A DNA stretch of 64,000 nucleotides from Spisula solida (Eukaryota > Mollusca > Bivalvia > Venerida > Mactridae), in the NCBI GenBank assembly GCA_947247005.1, contig OX365952.1:51502722-51566721 (forward strand), in the 5' to 3' direction. The translations under genes were made by a program, and so were the position numbers. Each line of letters begins with the position of its first letter. The first letter of the stretch is position 1. The notes under the pieces are model-generated. The model did not search any database. It worked only from the letters and a program-made list of their open reading frames with translations, and had not been told where the DNA came from. Shown piece after piece: positions 12,461-24,569 of the stretch.

Positions 12461-14079
12461 TAAATGCAACTTCTACAATGGAAGGAAGAGGGGCGTTAAG
12501 AAGATGCATGACACACTGAGGACTTTGAATTTCGTGCATAATTAACCATAAAGGGGTCAATTATGAATGATAGCTACAATAAAGATGTTAAGCATACAAA
12601 AATGTTACAAACATACCACAAGCACCTTCCAACGAACGTGAAGATATATTATATATCAATCATACGCACCCGAAAACGATGGATCTTAAACGTTACACGT
12701 TAGCATCTTGTATAGCAGAAACGATACTCCGTAGTTTGGCGAGTGTAATTGGTCAATACATTCCGAAGATAATCTTACTAGCTGTTATAAAAATACCAAG
12801 GTTAGGAATACATCGTTACGATACTTAAAAACTCATTAGGAATTTTATGGACTTGCCATATGATAAGTTCATTATTTTGTTGAGAAGTCCCGGCTTTATA
12901 TATAATTTAATCAGTACCAATAATATAGACTTACATTGTATATTTGTTCATTCACTGATAATGTAGAGTATATGTCTCTAATATTTGCATTCCGAGTAGA
13001 GATAACTATGCTAACCTGTCACAAACTGGTAATATTTACAGGAATTTGAGACCAAACAGTTCGAATACATTACATGCCCAAACCATTAGTAGTTATAGAT
13101 ATTATTTGTATGCATTTACTTATTTGTAAATATACCCATGACTGAACTTTGACGTTTTGCGCTGGTGTGTTTTCTTTTTCATATATGCATTATACATAAA
13201 TATTTAATATGACTGGTACAATATTGGTGTTGTAACATTCCTTCTCACCACGTAATAATTGGCATGTAAAGTAAATGAGAATTTGAATAATCTATGTGTG
13301 GGTGAGTGGGTGGATTGGTGGTTGTGTGCGTGCGTGTGTATGTGTGTGCATGTTTGCATTGCATGCGTATCTATATCATCGGCGTTATATGTCCTTCAAT
13401 TATTAGTCCTGTCATTCTACGATTTAACCTCAAACTAATTGCAAAAGAATTATTTTTTCGATAATCATGTAGATAAATGTATGCTTATAATCATACGAAA
13501 AGTCTAGAAAAATCTAAGGTGGGGAAAACGATGAAATTTAACCTTAAACTTGTTCATTTTTTCGAACTACGACATGGCAAATATAACTCGCCATAGTGAC
13601 GTCATATCAACTTAGCGCGTGCAATGAACTATGTCATTACGAAGGCATAATCTCGTCATATGTCCGTGAATATGTTACCTAAATATCAAATAACACGTAC
13701 ACATCAACCATTTCAGTTGATTATTTAAAAATAGGAACTGTAATAATCTTGTTATATACAAAAGTAAAATATTTTACGATGGTTTATGAAAATAAATCGG
13801 CGTTATTTTGACGTTGAGATTATGCATACAATTCCTCTCTACGGAAGCGCATTATGGACATTGTCTTAATCACCCTTACGGGTTACAATACAGTTTGTGT
13901 ATGTTTTTTTTGATATTGTTTGTGTCTTTGACGAATTAAATTAGTGATATCATACACATGTAGAGTCTACATACTTACTTACGTTAACCTAGCTTTGTAC
14001 ACAGGTCTAGATTTAGGGCTGCACATACTCTTGGCCTATTCAAACAAACTCAAAACGTAGGTCTCACTTAACCTAATCT

Positions 14080-14710
14080 TACAAGTATGCATTGAACTTA
14101 AGTTTTAGATCTAGCCTTGCACTGTAGACCAACTCTAGCAAGCATTGAACGCAGGTCTTAGGCCGATCGTTGCACTGAGGACATACTATAGATAGCATTG
14201 AACGATAGTTTAAATGGACCCATTTTAACAAGTCTTGAACGTAGGTCTGAACTGGCCCTACATTTGTATTACAGCAAGTATTTAAGGTATGTATTAGGAG
14301 TCCGGTACTCTTAACAAACAACAGCAAGCATTTAATGTAGGTCTACTTGAACCTACTCCAGCAAGCATAGAACGTATAGTCTAACTGAACCTATTCCAAT
14401 TTGGTCTAAAATCGGTTCCTGCACTCTTGACCTTCTCTTGTAAGCATTGAACGCAAGTCTAACTGAACCTTGTCCTGTAGGTTTAGTGTCGAACATTGTA
14501 CTGTTGACATAATCTAGTAAGCATTGAACTTATGTTTAATTGGACCTACTCCTGCAGCATTCAATGCAGATCTAAGGTAGAGTGTTGCATTGTGGGACTA
14601 CACTAGTAAGAATGTCTAACTGAACCTTCTCCAGTCAGTATTGGGTTTAGATCTAATGTCGAGCGTGTACCTACTATGGACATGTTCTAGCAAGCATTGA
14701 ACGCAGGCCT
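14080..14710. repeat. Degenerate minisatellite with alternating ~40-55-bp half-units
   Basis: Repeated themes are 'agcaagcattgaacg.aggtcta', 'actgaacctactcc' and 'gagcgttgcactgtggaca'. Copies of 'gcattgaac' or variants occur near 14090, 14141, 14195, 14443, 14521 and 14693. The alternation suggests a higher-order unit of about 90-105 bp. It lies inside the 2974-bp TIR element. Confidence 0.75.
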
Positions 14711-15177
14711 AAGGTCGGGCATTGAACTCCTAGATGTTAACAAGTTGTCCGACAAGTATAAACACCGGCGATCTAGTATTGAGCCTTGCATTTATGAAAC
14801 TAGTATTACTATGATGGCGAAAATTAAGCGAAACATCGAGCTCTGTAATCCTGAACCAATTCTGGTTAACATGGAAAGCCCATCTAACATCTCGCAAACT
14901 GTGCCTAAAAGGCAACAAACCGTACAACAATGTCCATAACAAAGCCAAATGGACCACCGACCAAGTACCTGATCACATACCCAGGTATGTACATGTAATG
15001 GACCCGTATACCCAGGCCTGTACATGCAATGGATGTGCGATATGTTCTATGATTACCAGCCAGCTTTTATGTATACCTTATTGCTAGTTTGATCTCGGAT
15101 TCATACATACATATGAAGTAGTTTCAAGTCGCACTGTATCCAATGATAACTTGAACTGCCGCCATTCGACAGACTAA

Positions 15178-15504
15178 TATACCCCCGCGTGGCAAAAATC
15201 ATTGCAGCTAATTCTTTTCTTTATGCACATCAACTATTCACTATATACACTATACATGTATATATTGTATAGTGCATAAAAGTACAAAGGGCCATAATTA
15301 TGTCAAAAATCGTCGCAGCGCAAATTCTTTCCTTCATGCACATCTACATGTTGAGGATGTTCATCTGTTAAAGTTTGAAAGAAATGCTGCAAAAACTGTA
15401 GGAGGAGTTATGCATCCACAAGAATGCGTCTACGGACAGACAGACCGACCGACAGACAAGCTGAATCCAGTATACCCCCTTACAACTCGTTGTGCGGGGG
15501 TTTA
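15178..15504 (+). mobile_element. Mollusc-type TIR/MITE-like repeat
   Basis: Bounded by TATACCCCCGCG and its approximate inverse ...GCGGGGGTTTA. Contains 'aaagggccataattatgtc', 'ttcatgcacatctacatg', 'gaaagaaatgctg', 'ggaggagttatgcat', an 'acagacagaccgaccgaca' run and 'gaatccagtataccccctta'. I recognise this text from repeats abundant in molluscs, mainly bivalves. A partial internal duplication ('caaaaatc.t.gcagc', 'tatgcacatc') occupies the first 80 bases. Nested in the 2974-bp element. Confidence 0.75.
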
Positions 15505-16862
15505 ATGAAGTAGAGATACTATTTACAACCAGTGATTCACAGAAATATTTGATAGAACACGCCGGGTTGTCAAGAACCGATACTAATTTAGGATACAAAG
15601 TTGGAAGTATTATACATTTACCTGTATCATCTATATAGCCAAATTAATGACTTTTCCTATACAACGACGTCCATATTGAACGCCATCTTGGATTTCTCGG
15701 AGTAATCTCCGGCATAAAAGTTTTGTTTGTGTACCAATTTACCTTTATGATTTAATAAACTTTATGCACGACGAAGTTAGTGTGTGAAACTTCACAGATA
15801 CTCGATTACACATTCATTGTGTGAAATTGGTGGGTGGGGTAATAAAACCACATATTACACCTCAGATTGCACGGATGCACTGTGTTCCAATTAAAGTAGT
15901 GTTTTTTATTTAACATATTATACCATTTATTCATAAAAATGTATTTTAGATATGTATTAATCAACATTATAAATCATAACCAAAGACATAAGAGATTAGA
16001 AAGGTGAAATTGCCACTGAGATTGTCACACTCCATTACCCCACCCAATTGTACTGTTTTTTTAGCATCTATATTAAATCAAAAATGGTTTTATTTGTTAT
16101 CTATACCACGTTATTTTCATCTGTTTGTAATATTGTTCATATTCCAATTACTTTACTATGTACTTTATGGATATGTGCACTTAGGTTACATGGAAATGAA
16201 AATTAACACCGTCATAAAAGCAGCTTTAGTGTTTCCAATAGTGACCTTAATGTTAATTTTTCGGCAACTTCCCCATCCTAGACTTTTGATATGTTATTTG
16301 TCAATGTTTTCTGATGCCAAAACAGTCAAATTCGTTTCTTTTGCAATTTGTTTGAGGTTCAGCCTATTTTTACTTTAGAATGACTGGTCTATATTCCATC
16401 ACAAGGTAGTTGTCCTAAATAATTATTATGCAAAGTTTTGTTAAATCATATCGACTGGGTTTAGAGATAATTGATAAGTTGCATTATAGATTTATCATAT
16501 TGTCATTGTTATAAGCATGACCCATGGTCATTATGTCTTAATTTATTTAATAAACTGTAAAACTATATATTACATCGGATGAATATCTCAAAATAACAAG
16601 ATCACTCGCACAACCATTCACATCATGAATGGTATGTATAGTAGTTTATTATAATATTACCACCTATGATGAGACCAAATGTGTGTATATGTAGTAATTT
16701 AAGCTTTAACACGTCATTAAAAGTTCAATAGAATAAAAAAAACAGAACTAAACCATGTTCAAGCATTTTGAAGTTGGAAGTTGTGTTTTACATCTCACTT
16801 AGAATATAAGTTGTTGACGTTGCAATAGGTATTTCAATAACGAGGTCAGAAGAGAATTATTG

Positions 16863-16876
16863 GTAACCAGGGAAAC
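16863..16876 (+). promoter_or_regulatory. RFX X-box-like motif, copy 2
   Basis: GTAACCAGGGAAAC: the GTNRCC half is perfect, with one mismatch in the RGYAAC half. It sits in the same conserved block as the other copies. Confidence 0.45.
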
Positions 16877-18596
16877 GTAGATATGTTTGGAATGTTTCAG
16901 ACATTCACTCGTCCGGTAAATTAGATGTCTGTTCTATTGTTACTGTTTGCATTCGACGTCAACCAAATTTATTTCCCGTCTCAACTATGGTCAGTTAATA
17001 ACAAGTTCTACAGATAAAGACGCACATTACCAAAGGAAGTATGGTACTGTATTAAAAATTGTGCCATCAGAAAATATTCTAACAGTTATTCCAGTTACGT
17101 TTGTGCTTGACATGCTTTCCTAATATTTCTCACATTTACACGTTCAGACATAAATAATTCTAATGAGGAACGTTGGATGTATCTAGTAATCTTTACGCCG
17201 CTTTGATGTTACATTGAACATAAACGACAAAACAGGGAATTGAAAGTCAAAACCATTTTTACACTGTCATAAATAGTTTTAAGTTTTTGATATTCTTACT
17301 GATTTTACACTATAGTGTTTTTTGGTTAACGTCTTTATTTTTGGTTAGTTTGCCTAATGTATGCAAACACTTGCTACGGCTACTTGTGCTCCGGTTAAAG
17401 ATACATATAGCCTTACGGAACCAATTATCGACAGGTACCAATTATCGACACTTTTTTACATTTGACCTTATTTACGCTTTATACTTTAGTTTAAACTGAT
17501 AGTTTTCTCGCACATAAATAGGCAAGTGATAAGTTTGTCCTAAATGGGTCAGTGGCAAATATTTAGCCTCGTTTTAAAAGAGGGAACATCAGACGATCGC
17601 TATAACTATGTTAACAGCCTTACATACCTTAACAAATTGCAAAATTCACCAAGTAACACTAGTTTCCGTGGCAATGTTTATGTACACAACCCTGAAACTA
17701 ACTCTCAAACTGATCTAAAACAGTTGGCGTTCTTCATTCGTATATAACCGCCAAATGTAAACAACAATCGGCGATTCTCAGGGCTCATGCTCAACTTGAT
17801 TCATTATAAAAAATAATTGTTCTCAAAATTAACCGATTGAAATACGCTATTGAAATTCGCCCTACACGTAGCTAAAGCATATGTATGGCTGGGTATAGTC
17901 ATTTAGGTTAATAATAAATATATAGAGGGAATATGGCAAAAATAGTGTTTTTCATGGACCTGTCAAAATGAGTGTCATTTCAGTTACTGGGTGTTCTTGT
18001 TAATTTATTTATTCTTACGATGGTTTGCATTAAAGTGTTAAAATGAATTCACTAGTTGTTGTTATTGGACACTGCTCATTGATTAAAAACAGAAACCTTT
18101 TACAAAGAGGGCCCATTTTCTAGAATATCATTGACTTTTGCATGTGTCGATAATTGGTTGCGAAGATGTTCTCCATTGTGCAACTAAGTTGACTCAAACA
18201 ACAATGACGTCAGCCGTTTAAATCATCGTATTTTTATAGACAATACTTCGGGATCGTGGTATCAGAACCAGAACTAGACCTAACATTCTTCGGTTCGACC
18301 ATGTGATTGAAGTCAATATACTACTAAGTTCGTGTTTTTGTATGTAGGTTCGATTTTTATCGTCGAAATGATTAAAGAGTGAATTTGTCAATTGTTTGTC
18401 TAAGAGCACATTCTGTTTGAGTGTTCTGTTGTGCATTTTGTGCTCTGTTGCTTCTAAAGTGCTCTGCATTCCATATCCGATTTGTTTTACATCTTTTTTG
18501 TCATTTATGGAACGCTTTTCGGAGTTTCCCTACCCACAAGAGATGTTCTTAGAAACTCTTAGGCGTTTTCGCATGTATCAGTGTTGTGCATAAAGA

Positions 18597-18722
18597 TACT
18601 ATTAAGTCAGATAGTGAAGGCAGCACTCAGCTTAAATAGCCGCGCACAGAAATCATTACAAACATACAAAGCACAATGCCCAACTAAACAAGTAAAATAT
18701 CTTCCCAAATCCAAGCTGTGTA
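18597..18722 (-). repeat. Family A repeat shared with copy 4
   Basis: Inserted between 'gtgttgtgca' and 'gtagcacgttaaagaacc'. Copy 4 has the same element at the same point (49762-49875), including the identical lead-in 'taaagat'. Copies 1 (near 2293) and 3 (near 36211) read through without it. Confidence 0.8.
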
Positions 18723-19768
18723 GCACGTTAAAGAACCGATATGTCTATTTCGAACAAGCTAGGGTATAGCACCCGAATTCCTTGCTAACAATGTGACAAT
18801 AATTACACATCACATGAAAGGCACAAACACAACGATGAACAAATTGCTAGTTCTGCATTGAAAGTGACCCTTAGATGAATAGATAGATGTCTTAGTTTGG
18901 CAATATTATGGATGACCGTTTTGGAGCTTACAATCAAGTCAGTCTGGAAAGGAAACACAAAATAACATTGCACTTGCGACCGTCTTAGTCTAGCGCAAGA
19001 AAACAAACAAACAGACAGAAATACGTGTTATTAGGGACGTATACCCTGAAACAAAAACGATGTGTATATCTGTAAATACATTTCAACTTTGAATTAACGC
19101 TACTTTGAACATAATTATATATTGCTAAAGGTTATCAATGAGAGATAAATGGGCCTGAGCGACATATAATGAGAGTTTAAATGTAGACATGATATATTCA
19201 GCAAACTAGAATTATGTCCATAAACAGTCGTGGTATAGACAGACATATTAACATATTATTTTGTTTTCAAAATTTTGTTTCTTTGCTTGATGTGATGCGC
19301 TTCTTTAGGGACCTTCCCTTCCTATAAATGCCTTTCCTATATCATGACGTTTACACACGTATATAAATCCCGAATTGTGTATGTTCCAAACCAGGTTAAG
19401 ATTAAAAATTATGAAAAGACTCAAGGTAATCCTTATACGAGTTTTCATGTCCTGGATTCGCTACGTGACCACTATATCGCCAAAATAGCAGTTCTGGTAC
19501 TAGTATTTCCTGTGCGTAATGCTCGGCAACACAAATCAGAAACTTGTTTCTGTTTTTTTATAACCTCGTCAATTTTACGCTTTATATATTCATGGTATGC
19601 AGATATAGTGCGGCCAAGATATGATGGCACAATAACATTTACACATGCTAATTAGCCGATGGGTTCATTTTCAACAGATAGGGGTGCTTATTTACAGTCA
19701 GGGTCAATAAACGCTTGTCTCGTATTACGTTTTCGCAATATGAGCAAATATAAGAGTCGCTTTTACAT

Positions 19769-19854
19769 GTGCCTCGCTAGCTCAGTCGATAAACGGTTGG
19801 AATTACAACAATATTATGGAAGGAGGTCACTGGTTCGAGTCTCACTCTTGTGCA
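19769..19854 (+). mobile_element. tRNA-like segment (SINE head)
   Basis: 'ctagctcagtcgataaacgg' resembles a tRNA A box and 'ggttcgagtctc' a B box at near-normal spacing. No 5+7+5 anticodon arm or paired acceptor is present. Most likely a SINE head or tRNA pseudogene captured in the TIR element. Confidence 0.5.
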
Positions 19855-20101
19855 TTTTTGGTAATGAATTGTATTCTTCAGTTCTAGTAAACTTTTTTCT
19901 TAGTATATACCGTTACACGTTGATTATCTTGTTACATTTTTTTTCATTCGTATACTTTCTCTATTCTGTATAATATCATATACTATTTTATTATATTTAT
20001 CTAGAACAATCGATTGGAAATTAATATTCTGTATGTATACATGTGTATATAAATTATATGAATTAACATTGTTCATCAGCAGTGTTTGTGACAGAATCAT
20101 T

Positions 20102-20393
20102 TTAGAAATCTGCAAACTTATCATCACTATCACCGTCCGCCTCGTCATAATCAATGTCATTATCATCAAAAGAATCCAGTGAAATTTTGTTTCTTCTTGA
20201 TTTTCTTACACCGTTGTGCAATTTCGTCGCCTATATGCGTGAAACCGTCCTTTTTGATACCCCTGTCATCGGGGTAGTTTGTTTCCTTGGACAGGACAAC
20301 GGAATCACTGGCAGTTCTATTGATGCCTCTCGTGTTCAGAAGTCTAATACATTCGACACAATGCATCGTCCTTGCTGCGTTAAAACGATACAT
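20102..20393 (-). pseudogene. Degraded coding fragment with acidic tail, unknown protein
   Basis: Reading leftwards from 20393, one frame gives about 75 codons containing 'CVECIRLLNTRGINRTASD', 'KETNYPDDRGIKKDG' and 'IGDEIAQRCKKIKKKQ'. Around 20180 a neighbouring frame takes over with 'SLDSFDDNDIDYDEADGDSD' and stops at 20102. The balanced composition, the basic stretch followed by an acidic C-terminus, and the frame switch look like a real but frameshifted 3' coding part, either captured from a host gene or left from the element's own gene. I do not recognise the family. Confidence 0.4.
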
Positions 20394-20522
20394 TTAGCCA
20401 TAATTCAATTTAATGATGTGCAGCGTACACAGTTTATCTTGTTGTAAATAATACACCCACAAATACAGTTTTGTGAAAAGTGTGCGGAAAGGAAATTCGC
20501 GAAACAAAATAAAAATAAAAAA

Positions 20523-20598
20523 AGATTCGGATGGGATTCGAACCCAGACCGTCTGCGTTGAGATTAGAAACGTTACCACTAGACTATATAGTAAGCAG
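20523..20598 (-). mobile_element. tRNA-like segment, minus strand
   Basis: On the minus strand 'tagtctagtggtaacg' resembles an A box and 'gggttcgaatccc' is a perfect B box, followed by a T7 run as a Pol III terminator would be. A CGTTT/CAACG arm encloses CTAATCT, but one pair is broken and the acceptor arm does not pair. A tRNA relic or SINE head within the 1130-bp element. Confidence 0.5.
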
Positions 20599-21234
20599 AA
20601 CGATTTTCATCCTTAATTAAATAAGTTAAAATAACTGAACAAGCGCTTAGATGATCGTGATTTATTTACTTACCCGCGTTTTGATATGGGCTAATCCAAC
20701 CAGTGACGTTTACACAATGTTATTGTGCCGCACTATAGGTAACGATGATATTTGGGAAAAAAACGATACGAAATGCGAATACTATATTAAAGCATATTTG
20801 TGGAGGCTTTCATTATAATCGGCAAAATGTCGATTGGAAGACATTGTGAGATAGCTTATTATGTGGTACATGTATAAGTCGGTCATATTAATCAGTGAAT
20901 GCTAGCTTTGAATGTTGTATCATAGTATTGAATAGGAGTGATCTACCAGAAAGTATGGCGAGTATCCCACCACACATTGTGCAGTACGCGCAGCGAATTG
21001 CTTTGTATTGCGCAAATGAACACATTTGAGAAATAAAAAATTCTCTCTGTAGATATCATTTTCTGCGGAATGAAGGATGCGTGTATCCAAACATATCATT
21101 GTATTACTTCAGAAATTACCCAACAAGATTCATAGCAGACGATACATCATCACTGAATGTTTGACGTATTCTTCAGCTCTAATGGAAAGTCTGCTGGTAT
21201 AAATGTATTCATACAGCTCACTTACTATTTCCAA

Positions 21235-21560
21235 AGATTTGTAGTGATAAATGTACCTGTATGTGTGTATTCCATTCACTATGTAGTGTTCAATGTACAT
21301 GTATGTGTGTATTTTATTTACTATGTCCATAGAATTGAAGTGAGAAGTGTACATGCGTGTGTGTATTTTTTTACTATGTCCATAGATTTGAAGTGATAAA
21401 TGTTCATGCGTGTGTGTATTTTATATAATTATAGATTTGAAGTGATAAGTGTCATTCATTATGACCATAGATTGGAAGTGATAAATGTGCATGTGTGTGT
21501 GTGTATTTCATTCACTGTGGCAATAGATTTAAAGAGATAAAAGTACATATATGCATGGTT
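21235..21560 (+). repeat. Minisatellite ('agtgataaatgtacatg...tgtgtatt' units), copy 2
   Basis: About six diverged units of 45-60 bp built on 'tagatttgaagtgataaatgtacatgcgtgtgtgtattt.attcactatgtcca'. The same locus in copy 4 is longer (51645-52280), and one unit survives in copy 3 (38228-38270). Both strands stay open because the unit lacks stops, so the repetitive reading frames are not genes. Confidence 0.8.
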
Positions 21561-22699
21561 TTCACTAAAATGGATGTCCAAAGATTTTCTGAAAATGAAT
21601 GAACAAATGCAGAATGAATACCTGGTGAAAATAACTGATTAATTTGTTTGCAACTTTAAGACCGTGCTATAGATTACCACATTTGGCCGATTTTTGTGAT
21701 CTGTCATACATGGGTGGTTCACAACACAATCTTCAGTTGCAATAACCTCCCTTTATGGTAATTGATTTAAACACTATGAATTGTTTCATTTATTGTGGAG
21801 GTAACCATTTTATAGACTTGCTTGCGGTGCCCTATCTAGGGATACGGTATAAGCCAGGAAATACCTCACACCGGTGAACATGTCGTTTTATTAAACCGGA
21901 TGTAGTGAATATATATATCGATTATAATAGTGAAGAATCTCATCTAAAATTTGGTTGGTTTTATTCTAATACTATACGCATTCTAGCCTGTTGTAAGCAC
22001 ACTAATCTCAGATACATAAAATTATCTATTATGCCTTTGTAAGACTGTTGGCTTCTTAATTAGATCTAAAGTTTGGTTGTATATTGTGTGACGGAGAGAA
22101 ATTGATCCACTTAAAAGTCCGTAGTACAATAACCTCTTCAACTTATTTATTCGAGTGGATAAAAAGATGATTAATTTCGACATAATTATTATTCATTTTC
22201 AAAAAACACACAGGGCAATTTGATAACAATGCATCTAAACACAGGACTTGTATCATGGGAGAAGATGGTGTTTATTAACAGAATTTGAATTATTCTATAA
22301 CAATACATCAACTACAGATAACATTTCATTAACTCTTGAGATGTATTACCGTATTACCGCGGGGTTTGAATGGTACTAGTATTACATGTTATGTACAGTT
22401 ACGAATGTGTAGGGATACGGATATAACTGAATAGTCTAGGCACGCTTTACAACTTATATTAATCACACATCATCACTTTTTGCAAGAATATCACAGCAGA
22501 AAGCAGCAATGTTCCCCTAAGTAATGTTAAATGGGGGATCGAGAGAGAATTTAAGATGTCCTGTAAATTTAATTGTTTCTTCCAACCAGTCGGTTTGTCG
22601 CTTTATGTACGTGTATGTTTGCTAATATTAAGAGATCCTTAATTGTTATTTATGTGACTTACTCGTATACGTCAGGTTTGTGGAATTTCAGCATTAAGA

Positions 22700-22830
22700 A
22701 ACATTGGACAAGGAAGGCAAATTTCAACCCAAACAGCCAAGCACAGAAAACAAAAAATAACACAGACTACAGTCACACGGCACTATGCCCAACAAACAGC
22801 TCAACGAGAAAATAAAACTAAACCACTTAA
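22700..22830 (-). repeat. Family A repeat, ancestral insertion (copy 2)
   Basis: Lies just after 'cattaagaaacattggacaa', as do those at 42495 (copy 3) and 53465 (copy 4), so it was present before these copies separated. Degraded at its 5' edge. Confidence 0.65.
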
Positions 22831-24065
22831 CTGGTCTATAAGCTGAGAAAACTAGGTTTTGGTTTGAACTTTAGTTTTGTATGGTCTAGATTATCTGCGC
22901 ATGTCAGGTTTCTGCAGACACCAAACCCCATATTTTCTTTCGGGTAGTTTCAAGATGGTATAATCATAACAGGACTTTAATTGACCTAGCGTTGGTTTGA
23001 CCATTTTAACCAAAATATGTATTTCATGCCAGCGTATATATTTTGCAGATACTTGTTTCAATAGGTCAGCACAATATGTTACAAAATAAATTGAACAAGC
23101 GAAGAAATATATAGCTCGCTGATGAGGAGGGATACCCAATATTTCATTGATGTGATACATGTCAAGTTATAAGCGCCAATCTATATTGGATAAAGTATAA
23201 TTATAATAAAATTAGTATCCTATGAAATGAATTGAATTACAAAATAAGAAAGTGGTAATAAATCGCATAAGAAACGTCTGTGATTCAAATTGCAATATCT
23301 TATGTTCCCTAGTATGTCAATGTAAATCATATTTTGGCGTCACTGAGATTGTTGTTATTCAATTTACATCCGTTTCAATAGCGACAAGTAGATTTTATGT
23401 TGAAATGTAATTTCAAAAAAGAAAATTTTCAAATGTATAAACCAATTCGAAAATGTATGAGTACTTTAAATAAGTACATCGAAACTTTGACTTTCCAAAG
23501 AAAGTGTAGTGTATTTTGGTGACTTAAATAACATTTATGTAAAGCGCTAATGACCGTGCATATCCAATTTAGGGTTATTGAAAGCTACATTCTGATCACA
23601 TTCTTTAACCAGAAAAGTACAGATATGGAACCCAACAGTAATCTGATCAATTTATTTCCTTAAACTTTGGTTTACGAGGGAAAAATAAGTGAACCAGCAT
23701 GCTACAAATTAATGACAACATGTAAAAACTTGTATTAGTCAGTCGAAACATGTGTTGTATCTTTCCTTATCATCATCCACCAGCATGTGGCCTATGGTCA
23801 GGGTAACTATCAAGCAGTGCCAAATGCAGTGATATTAAACCACAGCCAGTATATTTTGTTTTATTGTACCTCACGTGACCTCTCAATGTATTTTCCCCAT
23901 AGACCTTCCGTGTGATATTTTGTTCGATCACTATGTGACATTTTACTCGATCACTACAAGTAAAAACGAGACTGGACTATTTATAGAAATATGTACTATT
24001 TGAGTCCGGAAAATCCCTGCTAGAGAGTATCCGTATGCTATTTATATATTTGTGTATAGTTCACA

Positions 24066-24130
24066 TGCTATTTTTAGTAAATCTTGTCAATTTCAACCGG
24101 TGAAATTTACAAGATTTACTAAAAATAGCA
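24066..24130. repeat. 30-bp inverted repeat, 5-nt loop
   Basis: Left arm 24066-24095 (TGCTATTTTTAGTAAATC...) and right arm 24101-24130 pair with one mismatch around 'accgg'. It would form a strong cruciform or RNA hairpin. Confidence 0.9.
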
Positions 24131-24260
24131 TTAAATCATAAGAAACTTATACAGACTGAGATTGTACATGTAAAATTATCATAACGGCAATCTAAGTTCT
24201 GCTTACATTTGTCAATATTTTATTTTGCATTATGGTTGTAATTTGTTTCGGTATAATATA

Positions 24261-24458
24261 ATGTAATTGATAATCATTGTTTTATACAATTCATTATACG
24301 GTGATTGCTGGTAGGGTGATATGACTATGCAAGGGTTGGTATTTTTTACTGTCACCCGAGCATGCCATGTGTTATTTATATAATATTTCCAGATGGTCAA
24401 AATATTTCCAGCAATCACCGTATAATGAATTGTATAAAACAATGATTATCAATTACAT
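24261..24458. repeat. Perfect 51-bp inverted repeat
   Basis: Arms 24261-24311 and 24408-24458 are exact reverse complements, separated by 96 bases. Perfect identity, unlike the diverged surroundings, suggests recent origin or conversion between the arms. Confidence 0.9.
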
Positions 24459-24569
24459 GAACACTAGGCCTATGCTGTGCCCCCTACTGCTGGAAAAGCC
24501 CCCCTTTAAAGTCTGTTTGAACGATCCATGTGGCTTATTATGCGTTATGCCACATAGTATACAATATAA

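Larger units (their letters stand above)
10435..13410 (+). repeat. Segmental duplication, copy 2, first part
   Basis: Aligns by eye with 31725-34400 of copy 3: 'catccagcc.ttgaac.gttatta', 'gtattcagtagaaagaac', 'gctggtaactgac', 'tctcgtagtca', 'agattgacggg', 'ggactcacgttaccgacatcgag' and 'ccacaagcaccttccaac'. The last 450 bases also match 560-1330 of copy 1. The match is interrupted by family A sequence at 11842-12223 and, in copy 3, by the Penelope-like piece. Confidence 0.8.
13411..16384. mobile_element. 2974-bp long-TIR DNA transposon-like element
   Basis: Left end GTCATTCTACGATTT...AACCTCAAACTAATTGCAAAAG; the reverse complement of the right end reads GTCATTCTAAAGT...AACCTCAAACAAATTGCAAAAG. 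Further matches ('aaaagtctag', 'ggggaa', 'attaac') extend both arms to roughly 130-150 bp with indels. Copy 1 lacks it: 'aattagtcc' and 'ggtctatata' lie close together at 1336-1365. No transposase frame was found, so it looks non-autonomous. A target-site duplication could not be resolved. It hosts a minisatellite and another TIR repeat. Confidence 0.7.
19606..20735. mobile_element. 1130-bp TIR element at a TA site, carrying tRNA-like segments
   Basis: Left end TAGTGCGGC, then (after 13 extra bases) ACAATAACATT; right end, reverse-complemented, TAGTGCGGCACAATAACATT. TA flanks both sides. Three other copies show the empty site: 'aaTAggtaacgaattg' (3059), 'gaTAggtaacgaattg' (36677) and 'caTAggtaacgaattg' (51143). 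It carries a plus-strand tRNA-like segment near the left, a minus-strand one near the right, and a degraded coding fragment on the minus strand. No transposase was recognised. TA target and TIRs fit the Tc1/mariner-like order, but the family is unassigned. Confidence 0.8.
23690..24520. other. ~830-bp insertion specific to copy 2, rich in inverted repeats
   Basis: Copies 3 (43480-43560) and 4 (54535-54605) pass from 'ttta...gtgaacta' to 'gtggctta..tg' with little between, whereas here about 830 bp intervene. The insertion contains a 30-bp hairpin (24066-24130) and a perfect 51-bp inverted repeat (24261-24458). No TIR at the outer borders was identified. Confidence 0.55.

Noticed and set aside
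14697..15025. Overlapping frames of about 75-80 codons on both strands
   Set aside because: They lie at the edge of the minisatellite within a transposon-like element, without recognisable domains or splice context.
16004..16378. A 124-codon hydrophobic frame that could be a membrane protein
   Set aside because: Its 3' half is the right TIR of the 2974-bp element, and hydrophobic residues are expected from T-rich DNA.
23112..23140. Hammerhead core 'CTGATGAG' (also at 53877; variant at 42932)
   Set aside because: No GAAA box at the right distance and no stems; it is merely conserved text of the duplicated unit.
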